Assembly: GCF_000003605.2 (NCBI RefSeq)
Contig: NW_003105619.1
Location: 1 to 21,199, forward strand
DNA: 21,199 nt
Reading direction: 5' to 3'
Source of the DNA: Saccoglossus kowalevskii
Lineage: Eukaryota; Hemichordata; Enteropneusta; Harrimaniidae
Both the position numbers and the translations under genes were made by a program. Position 1 is the stretch's first letter; the number at the start of each line of letters is the position of its first letter. The notes under the pieces are model-generated. The model was given only the letters and a program-made list of their open reading frames with translations, was not told the DNA's origin and ran no database searches. Below, in pieces: positions 9,001 through 17,602 of the stretch.

Positions 9001-11297
9001 GGCTGTCAACTTAGTTTCATCATGGAGGTAGAAATTACCTCCATGGTTTCATACTTCAATTTGTGTCGCATGTTATTTCAGTGAGAGGGGCGCATAACGT
9101 GGTGGCACTGTAAAAACCGTTAGTTACCCGTAGAGTTATTTTACAGAACCATCTAACCGACTGATCATGACAAAATTATTGATCAAAGTGCATTATTCCA
9201 ACTATGGAAATATGTCCTATGAAGACTTCATCCAGTATATCAATAATGAAGGGAGGGTTGTTTTTGTCGAATTTCTCGTCCGTAAATGCGCGGTCGCAAT
9301 GTTTTATAATATTCGACATAGTTTATAACGTAGTCAGTTTTTTAGTCGCGGATTGGTCCCTCTTACTCTTTCTTGGTAGGATACTCTCGGTGGTAACAAA
9401 CTGTTTGACGATATTATAAACTGTCTGATTTGAAACACCATTTCGATCTCCAATCTCAGCAAATGACAGTCCACGAAAATACAAATCGACAACTCTTGTT
9501 TTCACTTCAACTGGTTTTTTGACTCCTTGCTTCTCCGTCGTGGTGTTTAAACAACTTGGACGAATGCCGATTTGTAGACACGCAATCAACACAATGACTG
9601 ATCAAAAGTAATTACAAGATAGACGCGCCTCAAAGTCTAAGTGTATCTAACTTTGTAGCAAAAATAGAAAACATTATGGGCAATATCTGCCAATCATTCC
9701 TCTGATTTGCAGCCGATGTTTATATTTCTAGTAAGTTATCAACATCTAGCACTACTTCAACGTCAAATCAATGCCTGGAATTGCTGTAATTGATAACATG
9801 AAAATTTTGCTTGTTTGCTTGTAATGCGGAAACAAACCAAGATCACAAGCTTTTCAACCAGTGAGGCGACGAACTTTTGGTGATCGTGAATATGTTCAAA
9901 TTGAACATTTACTTTGAATATTTTTAATAAATTTGGAATTGAATTGATAGAATTCTACTTGCATTATACACGCTTTGTTATTTATTTTAATTTATTCGTA
10001 CAGATAACATGCAACAATGGTAGAATAAAATAAAACACCACAACTGCAGTCATTTTATTGTTTTGCATATGAATAGATTTCAATTACGGGGGTCAATACG
10101 AGCAATGAATAGGTTATTCGGTATAACCATAGACCTTAGTTTTCTGAGGTCTATGGTATAACAAACACTTCAATATAACGAACTAAATGGCTGTCTCCCG
10201 ACGTGTTCGTTATAACGAGGTTACCGGTACAGTGTATTCAGAATATTCATACATGTATCTACATCAAACAATAGTGTAATATCAACCCACATGCTAGGTG
10301 AGGGCAGTGGAGGAAGTTGGTTCTCAGCAAATATTTTATCTGTGTAATTTGGGGGTTGAACACAAGGATATTTATATTGACATGTTTCCATTGATTAGAG
10401 CGGGCAACTTTCAGTACTCCAATATTTCATTTCTTTTACAAACGAACTGATACTAACATTCTTCAATGTTATCAAAGCCAGGACATCAATGCCCAACCAG
10501 TTAACCTTGGTACCCTTTTAAAATAAAGACATTCTTTAGTCACCACTAAAACTATGATTTGCTTTAGACCAGGTTTAATGAAGGAGTAAACTTGTTTTGA
10601 CTGAATTCGGCCTTTAAAATAGATCAATACCTTGCTGGCATCACTCTTGGTTGAAGTAAGCTATAATAACAGCATGAAATAACTGCCAACAAGGCCGAAA
10701 GACACAACTTGGAAAGAGTTCCTTATAAGGCCACCACTCCTAACCTAACCCAACCCCACGGTTTAACACTCAGCCCCTAATGTAATTGTATAAGCCCCTC
10801 CAGATAACTATACGTGTCCTGGAGAGGGGAACTGAAGGACCAAAGTTAGGATTAGAGTACAGTCTTTGTTGAGTGACCGTGATTAAAGTTATGATTGAGG
10901 GGTTCTAGGGATCTCATACCGACATCTATGGATGTTTGGAATACGATACGGTTGCACTAGTACAGGCTCATAAAAATGTTAGAGAATAGGACAACTTATC
11001 GATAAATGTAGTCCCTATGTCTGGGTACTGGCCTTCCGCTGGCTACGCTCCTTTTCCCTGTGGAAAGAGTGACCAAGTCTGATGTCCAGGATAGCCTACA
11101 AGCACGTGCTCAACTTACCAGGATGTGCCGTCAAAGTTGGTTTGCCATTAGGTGCAAGTTTCTGCAAAAAAATGAGAAAATATTATACCTTCACTTTTAC
11201 AAACATTATAAACCTTAAACTCGTCTGAAAGAATGCAGCTTACCTTCAAAGTGTATACACGTTTGCCATTATCGTCGAGATAATACATGAGATACAT
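6054..11297 (-). CDS. NOP10: H/ACA ribonucleoprotein subunit NOP10 (3 exons)
   Basis: NOP10 is the smallest core protein of H/ACA snoRNPs. With dyskerin, NHP2 and GAR1 it guides rRNA and snRNA pseudouridylation and is part of telomerase RNP (family knowledge). On the minus strand the exons are 11297-11244, 11161-11119 and 6151-6054 (stop TAG at 6056-6054). All junctions are canonical: gtaagc donor and tttttgcag acceptor for intron 1, gtaagt donor and aaattacag acceptor for intron 2. The phase-1 junction rebuilds an Ala codon. The product is 64 residues, the same as the human protein. It has [18 protein letters not shown] at the N-terminus, then APNGKPT and [16 protein letters not shown], and ends MPVM. 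The zinc-binding Cys residues of archaeal orthologues are absent, as in other eukaryotes. The start chosen matches the family N-terminus, although the frame stays open upstream. Intron 2 is 4967 bp and full of mobile DNA. Confidence 0.95.
6580..6990 (+). pseudogene. Decayed C-terminal end of a non-LTR retrotransposon RT
   Basis: Broken frames on the plus strand recall the region just after the reverse transcriptase of L2/CR1/jockey-type LINEs. A segment reading [16 protein letters not shown] (about 6771-6820) is followed, after a stop, by [12 protein letters not shown] (about 6855-6900). This resembles the usual 'R-I-S...L-x-I-E-x-G-R ... HF-L-x-C' tail. Several stops and an A-rich expansion (about 6847-6861) show it is dead. 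It lies in NOP10 intron 2, antisense to the gene. The subfamily cannot be told. Confidence 0.6.
7190..8566 (+). repeat. Tandem array B, unit ~150 bp, ~9 diverged copies
   Basis: Each unit carries, in order: atctatgtaccaagttt, cattgaaatgtgatgat, acttgagatatcagtgg, gctgaaaattaatt, atgcaaattaggtaatta and accctaaaactaatcaggtctg. Anchor sites (tatgtaccaag or variant) fall near 7322, 7443, 7590, 7757, 7908, 8050, 8197, 8348 and 8510, a spacing of roughly 120-165 bp. Units are more diverged than in array A. There is no coding frame; short open frames across it are repeat-derived. It sits inside NOP10 intron 2. Confidence 0.88.
8567..8585 (+). repeat. (AC)n microsatellite at the end of array B
   Basis: About nine AC repeats follow the last array-B unit directly and precede a short unique segment and hairpin. 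Their position suggests that they are part of the same element. Confidence 0.85.
8609..8640 (+). repeat. Hairpin closing the array-B element
   Basis: gactccc (8609-8615) pairs with gggagtc (8634-8640), and inside that gtgc-ttc-gcac (8621-8631) pairs again. This GC-rich hairpin ends the array/microsatellite block, as the agctccgct hairpin ends the array-A element. Together 7190-8640 is probably one non-autonomous element; its left boundary is not clear. Confidence 0.7.
8792..8849 (+). repeat. Left terminal inverted repeat of the 1-kb transposon
   Basis: Pairs with 9729-9792. Matching blocks include caattacagcaattcc, gacgtagtgctagatg and ttgataacttacta. Confidence 0.88.
9021..9045. repeat. Perfect 10-bp inverted repeat, 5-nt loop
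   Basis: catggaggta, loop gaaat, then tacctccatg. It lies inside the 1-kb transposon, outside its terminal repeats. Confidence 0.75.
9323..9592 (-). pseudogene. Truncated transposase, paired-like helix-turn-helix part
   Basis: An 89-codon frame inside the TIR-bounded element. Residues about 30-65 ([17 protein letters not shown], then [13 protein letters not shown]) have the spacing of a paired/Tc1-type HTH: helix, short turn at RG-LS, helix, turn at NGVS, recognition helix. After it comes a basic linker ([13 protein letters not shown]). The frame closes at 9323-9325. In a shifted frame just beyond, [15 protein letters not shown] (about 9270-9300) resembles the start of the second (RED-like) HTH, so a frameshift has probably split the domain. 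The same frame as the ORF also stays open for 48 codons after the stop, to 9176. No catalytic domain is found. The subfamily is uncertain. Confidence 0.6.
9729..9792 (-). repeat. Right terminal inverted repeat of the 1-kb transposon
   Basis: Reverse complement of 8792-8849. It has an extra ttcaac hexanucleotide after gcactac, which may be a small duplication after insertion. Confidence 0.88.
10115..10240. mobile_element. Relic of a small 'ttataacga' repeat with central hairpin
   Basis: Phrases gtataac, atataacgaact and gttcgttataacgagg followed by tacagtgta are spaced as in small foldback elements common in invertebrate genomes. A perfect 11-bp hairpin (accatagacct at 10126-10136, aggtctatggt at 10147-10157) lies in its left half. 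No coding frame. Boundaries are approximate. Confidence 0.4.
10241..11100. other. Intron 2 of NOP10, 5' part: nothing recognised
   Basis: No frame, repeat or RNA gene is supportable. A weak inverted repeat (cccctccag / ctggagaggg) lies near 10795-10826. I looked for an intronic snoRNA on the minus strand because NOP10 is an H/ACA protein gene, and saw no clear C/D or H/ACA box arrangement. Confidence 0.4.
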
Positions 11298-11315
11298 GAC
11301 TAGTTTCAGTGAACA

Positions 11316-11335
11316 CAGAAAGAAAAATGGCCGAC
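11316..11335 (-). promoter_or_regulatory. NOP10: Candidate TCT-type initiator and YY1-like site of NOP10
   Basis: Just upstream of the NOP10 start the minus strand reads ggccatttttctttctgtg. The TTCTTTCT part fits the polypyrimidine (TCT) initiator consensus YYC+1TTTYY known from ribosomal-protein and translation genes. It would give a start at about 11322 and a 5' UTR of about 25 nt. GGCCATTTT resembles a YY1 core. This is a motif match only. Confidence 0.3.
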
Positions 11336-11413
11336 GTGAACAACAAACACGGCGTGGTAGAATGCGCCATCGTCGGTCATTCGAATCAACTACGTTCGTT
11401 TTTTGTTGGTTGA
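11327..11413 (+). other. Short plus-strand frame divergent from NOP10 (unrecognised)
   Basis: ATGGCC in a good start context opens a 28-codon frame (MADVNNKHGVVECAIV...) whose start is only 30 bp from the NOP10 start, on the other strand. It stops at 11411-11413. A GT just before the stop (g|gttgag) could be a splice donor, which would make it the first coding exon of a divergent gene. I cannot identify a family, and no later exon is recognised up to 15.6 kb. It may equally be chance. Confidence 0.2.
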
Positions 11414-12166
11414 GGTACACAGTTAATTTTGGACAAATAGAGGAGATGATGAATCGAAAGAACCACGGTTACTTCTAATAACCGTAAACGAATCCACTAT
11501 AAATATGAGGTGTTATTACGCTGAATCTGTTCGTCGTGAAAATAGATTAAATAGATACATGTAGAATAAATAAACCAATACATAACATTTCTATAACTAC
11601 AACACGAAATAATCTTGAGCGATACTCAGGCTCGTGGCTCAGGATTTAAAAGATTAGGGTATTATATAAATCATTATTATTATCTTTATTTATCCTAGAA
11701 GACTTGTTAGCACAAAAGAAAGCTAGTATTATCTGCCACAATAGACATAATATTTAAGTATTAAGTCGTCGGGCAGCGCATGTTTTGAATTGTATGTAAA
11801 CTTATACAACTGAATAATAATAATAAGATTTCATATGAATAATGTTTGCACATGCTTAAAATGTAATAATAAAACAGAGAAAAAGGGGAAACGTTCATAT
11901 AATATTTGACGATCAATGTATTAAGAAAAAAAGTACACCCAAGAACTTGCACAACTTTTAGTTTATTATAAACCATATCTCATCCATTCGTCCATCTTAA
12001 TACACAATAGCAAATGGCGTGTTCTCACAAGCGTATACTACGTTATTTGATATTCAAAGATGTCAGCTTTCTTGTTTTGTGATTACGTATACCTACCTTG
12101 TTTATTCCCAGGCTACTGTTAAAAGACGCCTCAGCGTGCTTGCCGTAGTCATCTTGACAAACATAT

Positions 12167-12253
12167 TTAAAGGGCAAAACAAATCAAAACAAATGTCGCA
12201 CAGGCGCAGTGCGACAACTGCCGTCCTTTAACGAAGCGTGAACTCCACGCTTC
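12167..12253 (+). repeat. Two neighbouring perfect hairpins, the first within TTAA-bounded 65 bp
   Basis: Hairpin 1 is tgtcgcac, 7-nt loop, gtgcgaca (12194-12216, 8 bp). Hairpin 2 is gaagcgtg, 5-nt loop, cacgcttc (12233-12253, 8 bp), followed by a T-rich run. Around hairpin 1, ttaaagg (12167-12173) and cctttaa (12225-12231) form a further inverted repeat, so TTAA bounds both sides. It could be a tiny foldback element or a structured RNA; no family is recognised. Confidence 0.45.
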
Positions 12254-14300
12254 TGTTTTTCTTGAGACAAAACTCTAAGATTTGTATGCAGACCCAACCA
12301 TTTCTATTGAATGTCTATACTCAGGTATTATTCCTCAATATATTGTGATCCAATAATGGGTATTCATGAATATTCATAAATAGAATCCATATACTAGTAT
12401 CATAATTAATGATATGTAAAAGGCATTTGTTTTAATCGTTTGGACATCGATGGTGGCGCCATCATGTGTCTGATCAACTTGGCAAAAATACCACGAATTG
12501 TAAAATACGGAGTGTAGAATTATTGGTCGAAATTACGAAAACGGTCACAAAGCTGATAAGACTAATTAGCATAGATACATAGTGGTAGTTCAGTAATAGA
12601 CTTCAGTTTTGTAATTAATTCAATATAACCAAACATTTCGAGTAATTGAACACATCAGTAGTTATCGCAACTACCAACTACTAATATTAATTCCAGCTTT
12701 AAACACAATAGTTGACGAATAAATACCAAAGCATCATTGTGTCAACACAGGTGGCGCTATTCAGCACAGACGTTTGCGGCGATCTGCGTGTCAATGCCAA
12801 AGCATTACGTGATAATCGACAACTTGTTTTACAACTACATTTTCAATATGTTTCCCCTTCGCTGTCGGTTTATTTCAGTTTGAGTATGCTGCCCCCAACG
12901 ATACGATTTTATCCAGCACTTCCATATCAATTGAAGAAAACTGAGGGAAGTGTGTGATTTATACCTCATAAATGACATCTCAAACATTTACTCAAATATA
13001 TTCATTAACGAGCTGATATGTAAATTAAATTAATCAAAATTGTTCATAGCATTTCATGTTCTACATAGCCAATGCTCCATATACCTTCTCCCAGGGATTC
13101 CACTCGTTTCAAGCATGCAATTTATTTACAAGAACAATCTACGTCAGTGTCTAATTTTAGCCCAAATATTACTCATCCATTTTTACCTATCCTCCGAAAC
13201 CCCACTTAGCAAACAAGTTATGTATTCGAGACAACAATGCCCATACTCAATTGGTTGAACAAATAATCCATAATATAGGACCCCCTGTATTGCATTATCG
13301 CGTTATCACTTTTACCCACGTCAATACTGGTAGACATTTTAGTCATTGTTTACTTTTCTCTGAGTTCCCTCCAAACCAGCACTCAGGAAACAACTTCTGA
13401 ATTATCTTACTTGTCACACCAATGCACACATCGGTATATGTAATAGTGGGCAATATAGTAGTACACATCATATGTATAAACATCCAAGGTAAAAATAAAA
13501 ATCTTTTACCTCCATGGTATAAGTAATCGGTTCAACACAGAAAACAAGAGTTAATACATGTATAATATGCAATGCAAAGCATGCTGGGAAATTCAAAGGT
13601 CTCTGTTGTCACTATTTTCACCACATGTTTTTTTTTTCTTTTCAAAAACGCAATCTTATTCCATCCAACTCCTAAATGACCAATAAACACAACAAAATGA
13701 ATATATATGTAGTCAGTTCCTTCTTTACATTTCTGTCAATGCATTACTGTGATATTCATTATTTTGTTTTTCAACAGCGTTTTGTACATCTAATTACAAT
13801 TTAACGGGTGTAGCATTATATTGCTGTTATCTAATCAGCGTCAAGGCTGCTTTCGTCACATAGTTCCCGGAGTTCAATGTCTTTCACACTCCGCACGGTA
13901 CTTCATGGAGAATGTACAGCATGTTTGTCGGGAGTTGGTTTGGTCGACTCGGAGAATTGTTAATCTTTAATCAATCTGATTAAAATAATCCTAGTTTGGG
14001 CTTAATTTTTTGTCTATTTTTTTTGTTTGTTTTCAATATGTTTTTAATTATTTATTTGTACCATACACATGCTTTTACTTGAATTTATTATTTATTCGCT
14101 GCTGGTAGTTTTGGCAATCGCGAAAGCCCACATATGCATATGTGATACAAAATAAAATGTACGTAATTAAATTCACGCCGTATTATTAATCAGATTACTC
14201 TGTAATAAGCAAAAGAAGAGTTCTATACATACAATATTCACCATAACTATCGGACGAGACTTAACCAGTATATACACCTTTCCGCTGTACATATAGCCGT

Positions 14301-14332
14301 TATATATATATATATTATATATATATATATAT
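14301..14332. repeat. (TA)n microsatellite
   Basis: An almost pure TA run with one phase change in the middle (tatatattatat), able to extrude as a cruciform. Confidence 0.9.
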
Positions 14333-15590
14333 TTAGTCTGTTACCAGCAAAACAATGATCACACACAATTTACAGCTATATATATAAATAGTTATTAAGT
14401 TGTAGAATTCTGAAATTCAGAAATATTTTTCATAAGTGAAAAATGAGAAATGTGCAGGCAATTATTACCGGTTCAGTATACAACAAACAATAAATTACAC
14501 CTTTATTAAAGAATACAGCTTTTGTGGGACAAAAAGACTATCATGTCGGATTGTTAAACGAATCTTTCAACTGAAACGAAGATGTCACTGTTGTTGGAAA
14601 CGGCTCATTAGATTCTCAAAATATGGCTTGTGAACCGATCTTTGTTTTGCTAACCCATTTTTGGAAACCCATCAAACTGCGAAATAAGGCACTCAAATCA
14701 CTGTTGTAGGGGAGAGGAGGTCGCCCAATAGTACATGTGATTACCCACAATTGTATGTGATTAAACGTTTATTGGTTGGTAAATGTTGGTAAATGTCATT
14801 AGTAAACAACCATCTATAGATATGCTCAGACATTCAGAGTCTGTAAACATATATTTTTTAACTTTTTTTTCTTGGCTGGCTTTCTCCAAACTGACGAACA
14901 GTTTGATTTTTTTGCTACACTAGTAGCAACACTACCCAGAGGATTCTTCTCGCAATGACAGTAAAATATAATGGTCAAGTTTCATCCACAGTTGTGATTA
15001 TTTTACGTATAAGACTGTTACTGATCACAGATTATTTGCAATTAGCGAAACTGATTGATATTTTTTTTTTGCAAATTGGTTATATGCACGTAAACAATCT
15101 ATTTATCAAATTCCTGTAATATATGTTTATAATCTCCACCCTAAATATGTCAGTTGTTGATTCTAAACAATAGAGCAACGGCGTGTGAACCGAATGTGCA
15201 AACAAGAAGTCGCCATAGTAACACAGTGACAGAGGGGGAGCAGAGGGTGCGCGCCCTCAAAGTCTGTCGTTACTCATACACATATATCCCACAATACAAT
15301 GCTGCAATGACTAGATTGTAAAAGTACGTCCCCCAAACTGAACATACATGTATTGCACCTGCCGTTGAGAATATCATGGGTATAGGACCCTTGTTTCGCT
15401 GATTACAATTACATTGTCAGTATATGTACCATTTTCGCTCTGATTAAAAACAATATATGACATACGATTGAAAATGAATGTATTTCCAGGATATAGTAAA
15501 TATCGATTTGTTTCGTTTCTTCGAATACAAATAAGCCACAGATTGACCACAGATAATGTAACAAAATATATTATTTAGTGTCAAATAAAA

Positions 15591-15608
15591 TATACTATAC
15601 TATACTAC
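15591..15608. repeat. Short (TATAC)n repeat
   Basis: Three and a half copies of tatac lie about 30 bp beyond the SPR stop, in the probable 3' UTR or flank. Confidence 0.75.
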
Positions 15609-15634
15609 TATAATAAACACATAGGCAAGCAAGG

Positions 15635-16444
15635 TCACTTGTTAATATCATAATAATCCACGTGACTACCACTCTTGAAAGAGTCCTCTTCAAGAAGAGC
15701 TATTAAGGTTTTCATGGTCTGATCGACGGTCAGTAATGCGCCATTAGTCTCCAGATCCGCATAAACCTTTTGCATCTCCGGATCCCCCAAGTTTTCTCGT
15801 AAGTCGCGCTGCATGTCGGTGTCAATCGGCCCGGGGGAATAGCTCACAACGCGGACATCTGGTTCCTCTGCAGCCAGAACTTGAAATAACATATCCCTGG
15901 CAGCTCTAGACGAGCAGTAAAGCGAGGAGTACTTAAACGGCTGTATGGCACATAATGATGTAATGTTTACCACCGTGCGTCGCAACTTGTCTCTCTTGGG
16001 GAAATTCGTTAAGAACTGCGAGGTGACACAAATTGCCGTTGTGACGTTCAGTCCGTAATAATTCTGCAGTTCGAACGGGTCACCAAATTCACGTAGTTTG
16101 CTGGAAACATCCCCCAGAGACCCAGCGTTATTAATTAATATAGCATGTTGGAATGTCTCTGGTTCAATGTCAGTGAACATGGGTTGGATATGTGACGAAA
16201 TTGACATCATAACCCCAAGGTCACATACTAGAATACGAACATCGACTTCTCCCCCACGCCGACAAGTTATCAAACGTTTCGTTTCCAGCAATCCAGCCTC
16301 CGACCGTGCAACTAGGACCATAACACTGTTATCACCTACTTTGTCACCCAATGAAGTGGCTATACCACGTCCTATTCCTTTGCTTGCGCCGGTTATAAGG
16401 CAAAACGTACGGACGTTGAAGACATCAGGCATACTGGCCGCCAT
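15635..16444 (-). CDS. SPR: Sepiapterin reductase, intronless, with YxxxK Lys replaced by Arg
   Basis: SPR is a cytosolic NADPH-dependent short-chain dehydrogenase that performs the last reductions in tetrahydrobiopterin synthesis (family knowledge). The 269-aa product has the whole fold: Rossmann motif TGASKGIGRG (18-27), LVAR after strand 2 (44-47), NNAG (105-108), catalytic Ser in NITSLCA (S163), Tyr in SLYCSSRAARDMLFQVL (Y176), SYSPGPIDTDMQ (201-212) and C-terminal FKSGSHVDYYD, whose D263 matches the pterin-binding Asp. Length is close to human (261 aa). The start is the only Met before the Rossmann strand except M5. The oddity is R180 (AGA) where the family has the catalytic Lys. There is no intron, while vertebrate SPR has introns. 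GC content is well above the flanks. Neither stop nor frameshift occurs, so it appears under selection; activity is uncertain. Confidence 0.95.
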   Translation of the reverse strand: MAASMPDVFNVRTFCLITGASKGIGRGIATSLGDKVGDNSVMVLVARSEAGLLETKRLITCRRGGEVDVRILVCDLGVMMSISSHIQPMFTDIEPETFQHAILINNAGSLGDVSSKLREFGDPFELQNYYGLNVTTAICVTSQFLTNFPKRDKLRRTVVNITSLCAIQPFKYSSLYCSSRAARDMLFQVLAAEEPDVRVVSYSPGPIDTDMQRDLRENLGDPEMQKVYADLETNGALLTVDQTMKTLIALLEEDSFKSGSHVDYYDINK

Positions 16445-16452
16445 GTTTGCAA

Positions 16453-16458
16453 CACGTG
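16453..16458. promoter_or_regulatory. SPR: E-box CACGTG upstream of SPR
   Basis: A palindromic CACGTG lies 9 bp upstream of the SPR start codon. It may be in the promoter or the 5' UTR. No TATA box is evident at a normal distance. Single motif match, low weight. Confidence 0.25.
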
Positions 16459-16857
16459 ATTGAATACGGATAATTATACAATGAGATTTTATTGCACGGA
16501 TTATTTCTATAATGTGCTGGTAATTCGTCCTGTATTCTGTCTTTTAATTCAATGTATCCATTTTTGCATGCTACAATTCATAATTTTAATAAATTGTGAT
16601 ATTAATGTTTGTTGTTACAAGAATATTTAAGTATTTGACAATTTTTCAAAGACACTCTCTTTCTTCTTTAAAGAAACAGCAGTTATATATTTTTTTTAAT
16701 TAGCTGGTTCTCGAAATAAAAACTACTAGTATTATAAACTGCTCCTCATCTTTAATACATGTATTATTTGTTTTATATTTTTGACAAAATCTATATTTAA
16801 CCTGTATTTACATATGAAAATTTGTGCTTACAACTCTTTCTAGGGGATTTGGATTAT
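16459..16857. other. SPR: Upstream flank of SPR, no gene seen
   Basis: AT-rich sequence with short T and A runs. It would hold the SPR promoter, but I see no TATA or CCAAT element at a convincing place. The LINE relic begins at its right end. Confidence 0.4.
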
Positions 16858-17602
16858 AACACGATCTAAATCCAAGTGCTTCGTCAAGTGCTAGAAACTT
16901 AGGTGTCTTGTTTGATTCGCAGCTATCTATGGAAACACACATTTCTACTATTTGTAGATCTGGATATTCCCATCTAAGAAATATTAATCGTATTCGTAAA
17001 TCATTATCCCAATCTGATACTGAAAAGTTGGTACATGCTTTCATATCTTCTCGCTTAGACAGCTGTAATTCATTATTGTCTGGTCTCCCTGTAACTAAGA
17101 TAAAACCTCTTATTCGTGTACAAAATGCAGCAGCCCGCCTTGTCACTCGTGCTCGAAAATATGACCACATTACAGACATTTTTATTAAACTTCATTGGTT
17201 ACCAGTTGTACAAAGAATCAATTTCAAATTACTTTTACTAGTGTATAAATCTTTGTATGGTTTTGCCCCAAATTATCTATGTGAATTAATCGAATTTTAT
17301 GTACCGAGTCGTAGTTTAAGATCTGAATCGAAGTTTCTTATTAAAACTCGTCAGATGTGTAGTAAAAAGTCCAAGGTGTTATACAAAGACCGTGCTTTTG
17401 AAAATTTAGGTCCTAAACTTTTTAATGAATTACCTCTGTCTGTTCGTTCTAGTCCTTCAGTAGACATTTTTAAATCCAGACTGAAAACGCACTTATTTAA
17501 ATGTGCTTTTAATATTTGACTGATTGTTTATTGTATCAGCGCCTTTGATCTTCATATGTTGGAATTGTTGCGCTTAATTAAATAGAGTTATTATTATTAA
17601 TA
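16858..17602 (+). mobile_element. 5'-truncated L2/CR1-like LINE, C-terminal RT part and 3' tail
   Basis: The open frame from about 16860 to TGA at 17517-17519 carries the typical end of L2/CR1-clade reverse transcriptase: ARNLGVLFDSQLSM, HAFISSRLDSCNSLL, VQNAAARLVT, LHWLPVVQRINFKLLLLVYK, then YKDRAFENLGPKLFNELP and FKSRLKTHLFK. About 215 codons are intact. The catalytic YxDD half and everything upstream are missing, and a stop precedes the fragment, so it is a 5'-truncated copy. After the stop comes an ~80-bp tail ending in a short (ATT)n run, as expected for this clade. Because the surviving frame has no stop, the insertion is relatively young. It is not a host gene. Confidence 0.9.

Larger units (their letters stand above)
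8792..9792. mobile_element. DNA transposon, ~1 kb, with 58-64-bp terminal inverted repeats
   Basis: The left end (8792-8849, caattacagcaattccagg...) and right end (9729-9792) are reverse complements over about 58 bp with a few mismatches. The right copy has a 6-bp insertion. Both ends terminate exactly at caattacag / ctgtaattg. The interior holds one minus-strand frame with a helix-turn-helix (9323-9592) but no recognisable DDE catalytic core, so this is an internally deleted, non-autonomous copy. No clear target-site duplication is seen. It is probably from the Tc1/mariner-IS630 or a related cut-and-paste superfamily (inference from the paired-like DNA-binding part). Confidence 0.85.
11414..15590. 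other. Intergenic AT-rich DNA
   Basis: No conserved gene is seen. Open frames of 60-80 codons (for example 12019-12231, 12712-12957, 13040-13258 and 14436-14633, all plus) show no domain, no splice context and no family resemblance. The stretch holds a hairpin pair (12194-12253), a TA microsatellite (14301-14332) and a small GC-richer patch near 13831-13960. Confidence 0.5.

Noticed and set aside
9204-9419. 71-codon plus frame inside the 1-kb transposon
   Set aside because: It overlaps the minus-strand HTH frame, which has clear domain character; this one does not.
11148-11420. 90-codon minus frame across NOP10 exon 1
   Set aside because: It reads through the donor into intron 1 and includes the 5' UTR. 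Only 11297-11244 of it is NOP10 coding sequence.
12194-12253. H/ACA snoRNA (hairpin-hinge-hairpin)
   Set aside because: Stems are only 8 bp with small loops, there is no pseudouridylation pocket, and no clear H box lies between them. An ACA after the second stem alone is not enough.
14436-14633. 65-codon plus frame rich in Arg, Lys and Cys
   Set aside because: No zinc-finger spacing, no splice context and no family resemblance in an AT-rich intergenic stretch.
16098-16463. 121-codon plus frame opposite SPR
   Set aside because: Antisense shadow of SPR; no domain.
16808-17179. 123-codon minus frame opposite the first LINE
   Set aside because: Antisense shadow of the reverse-transcriptase frame.
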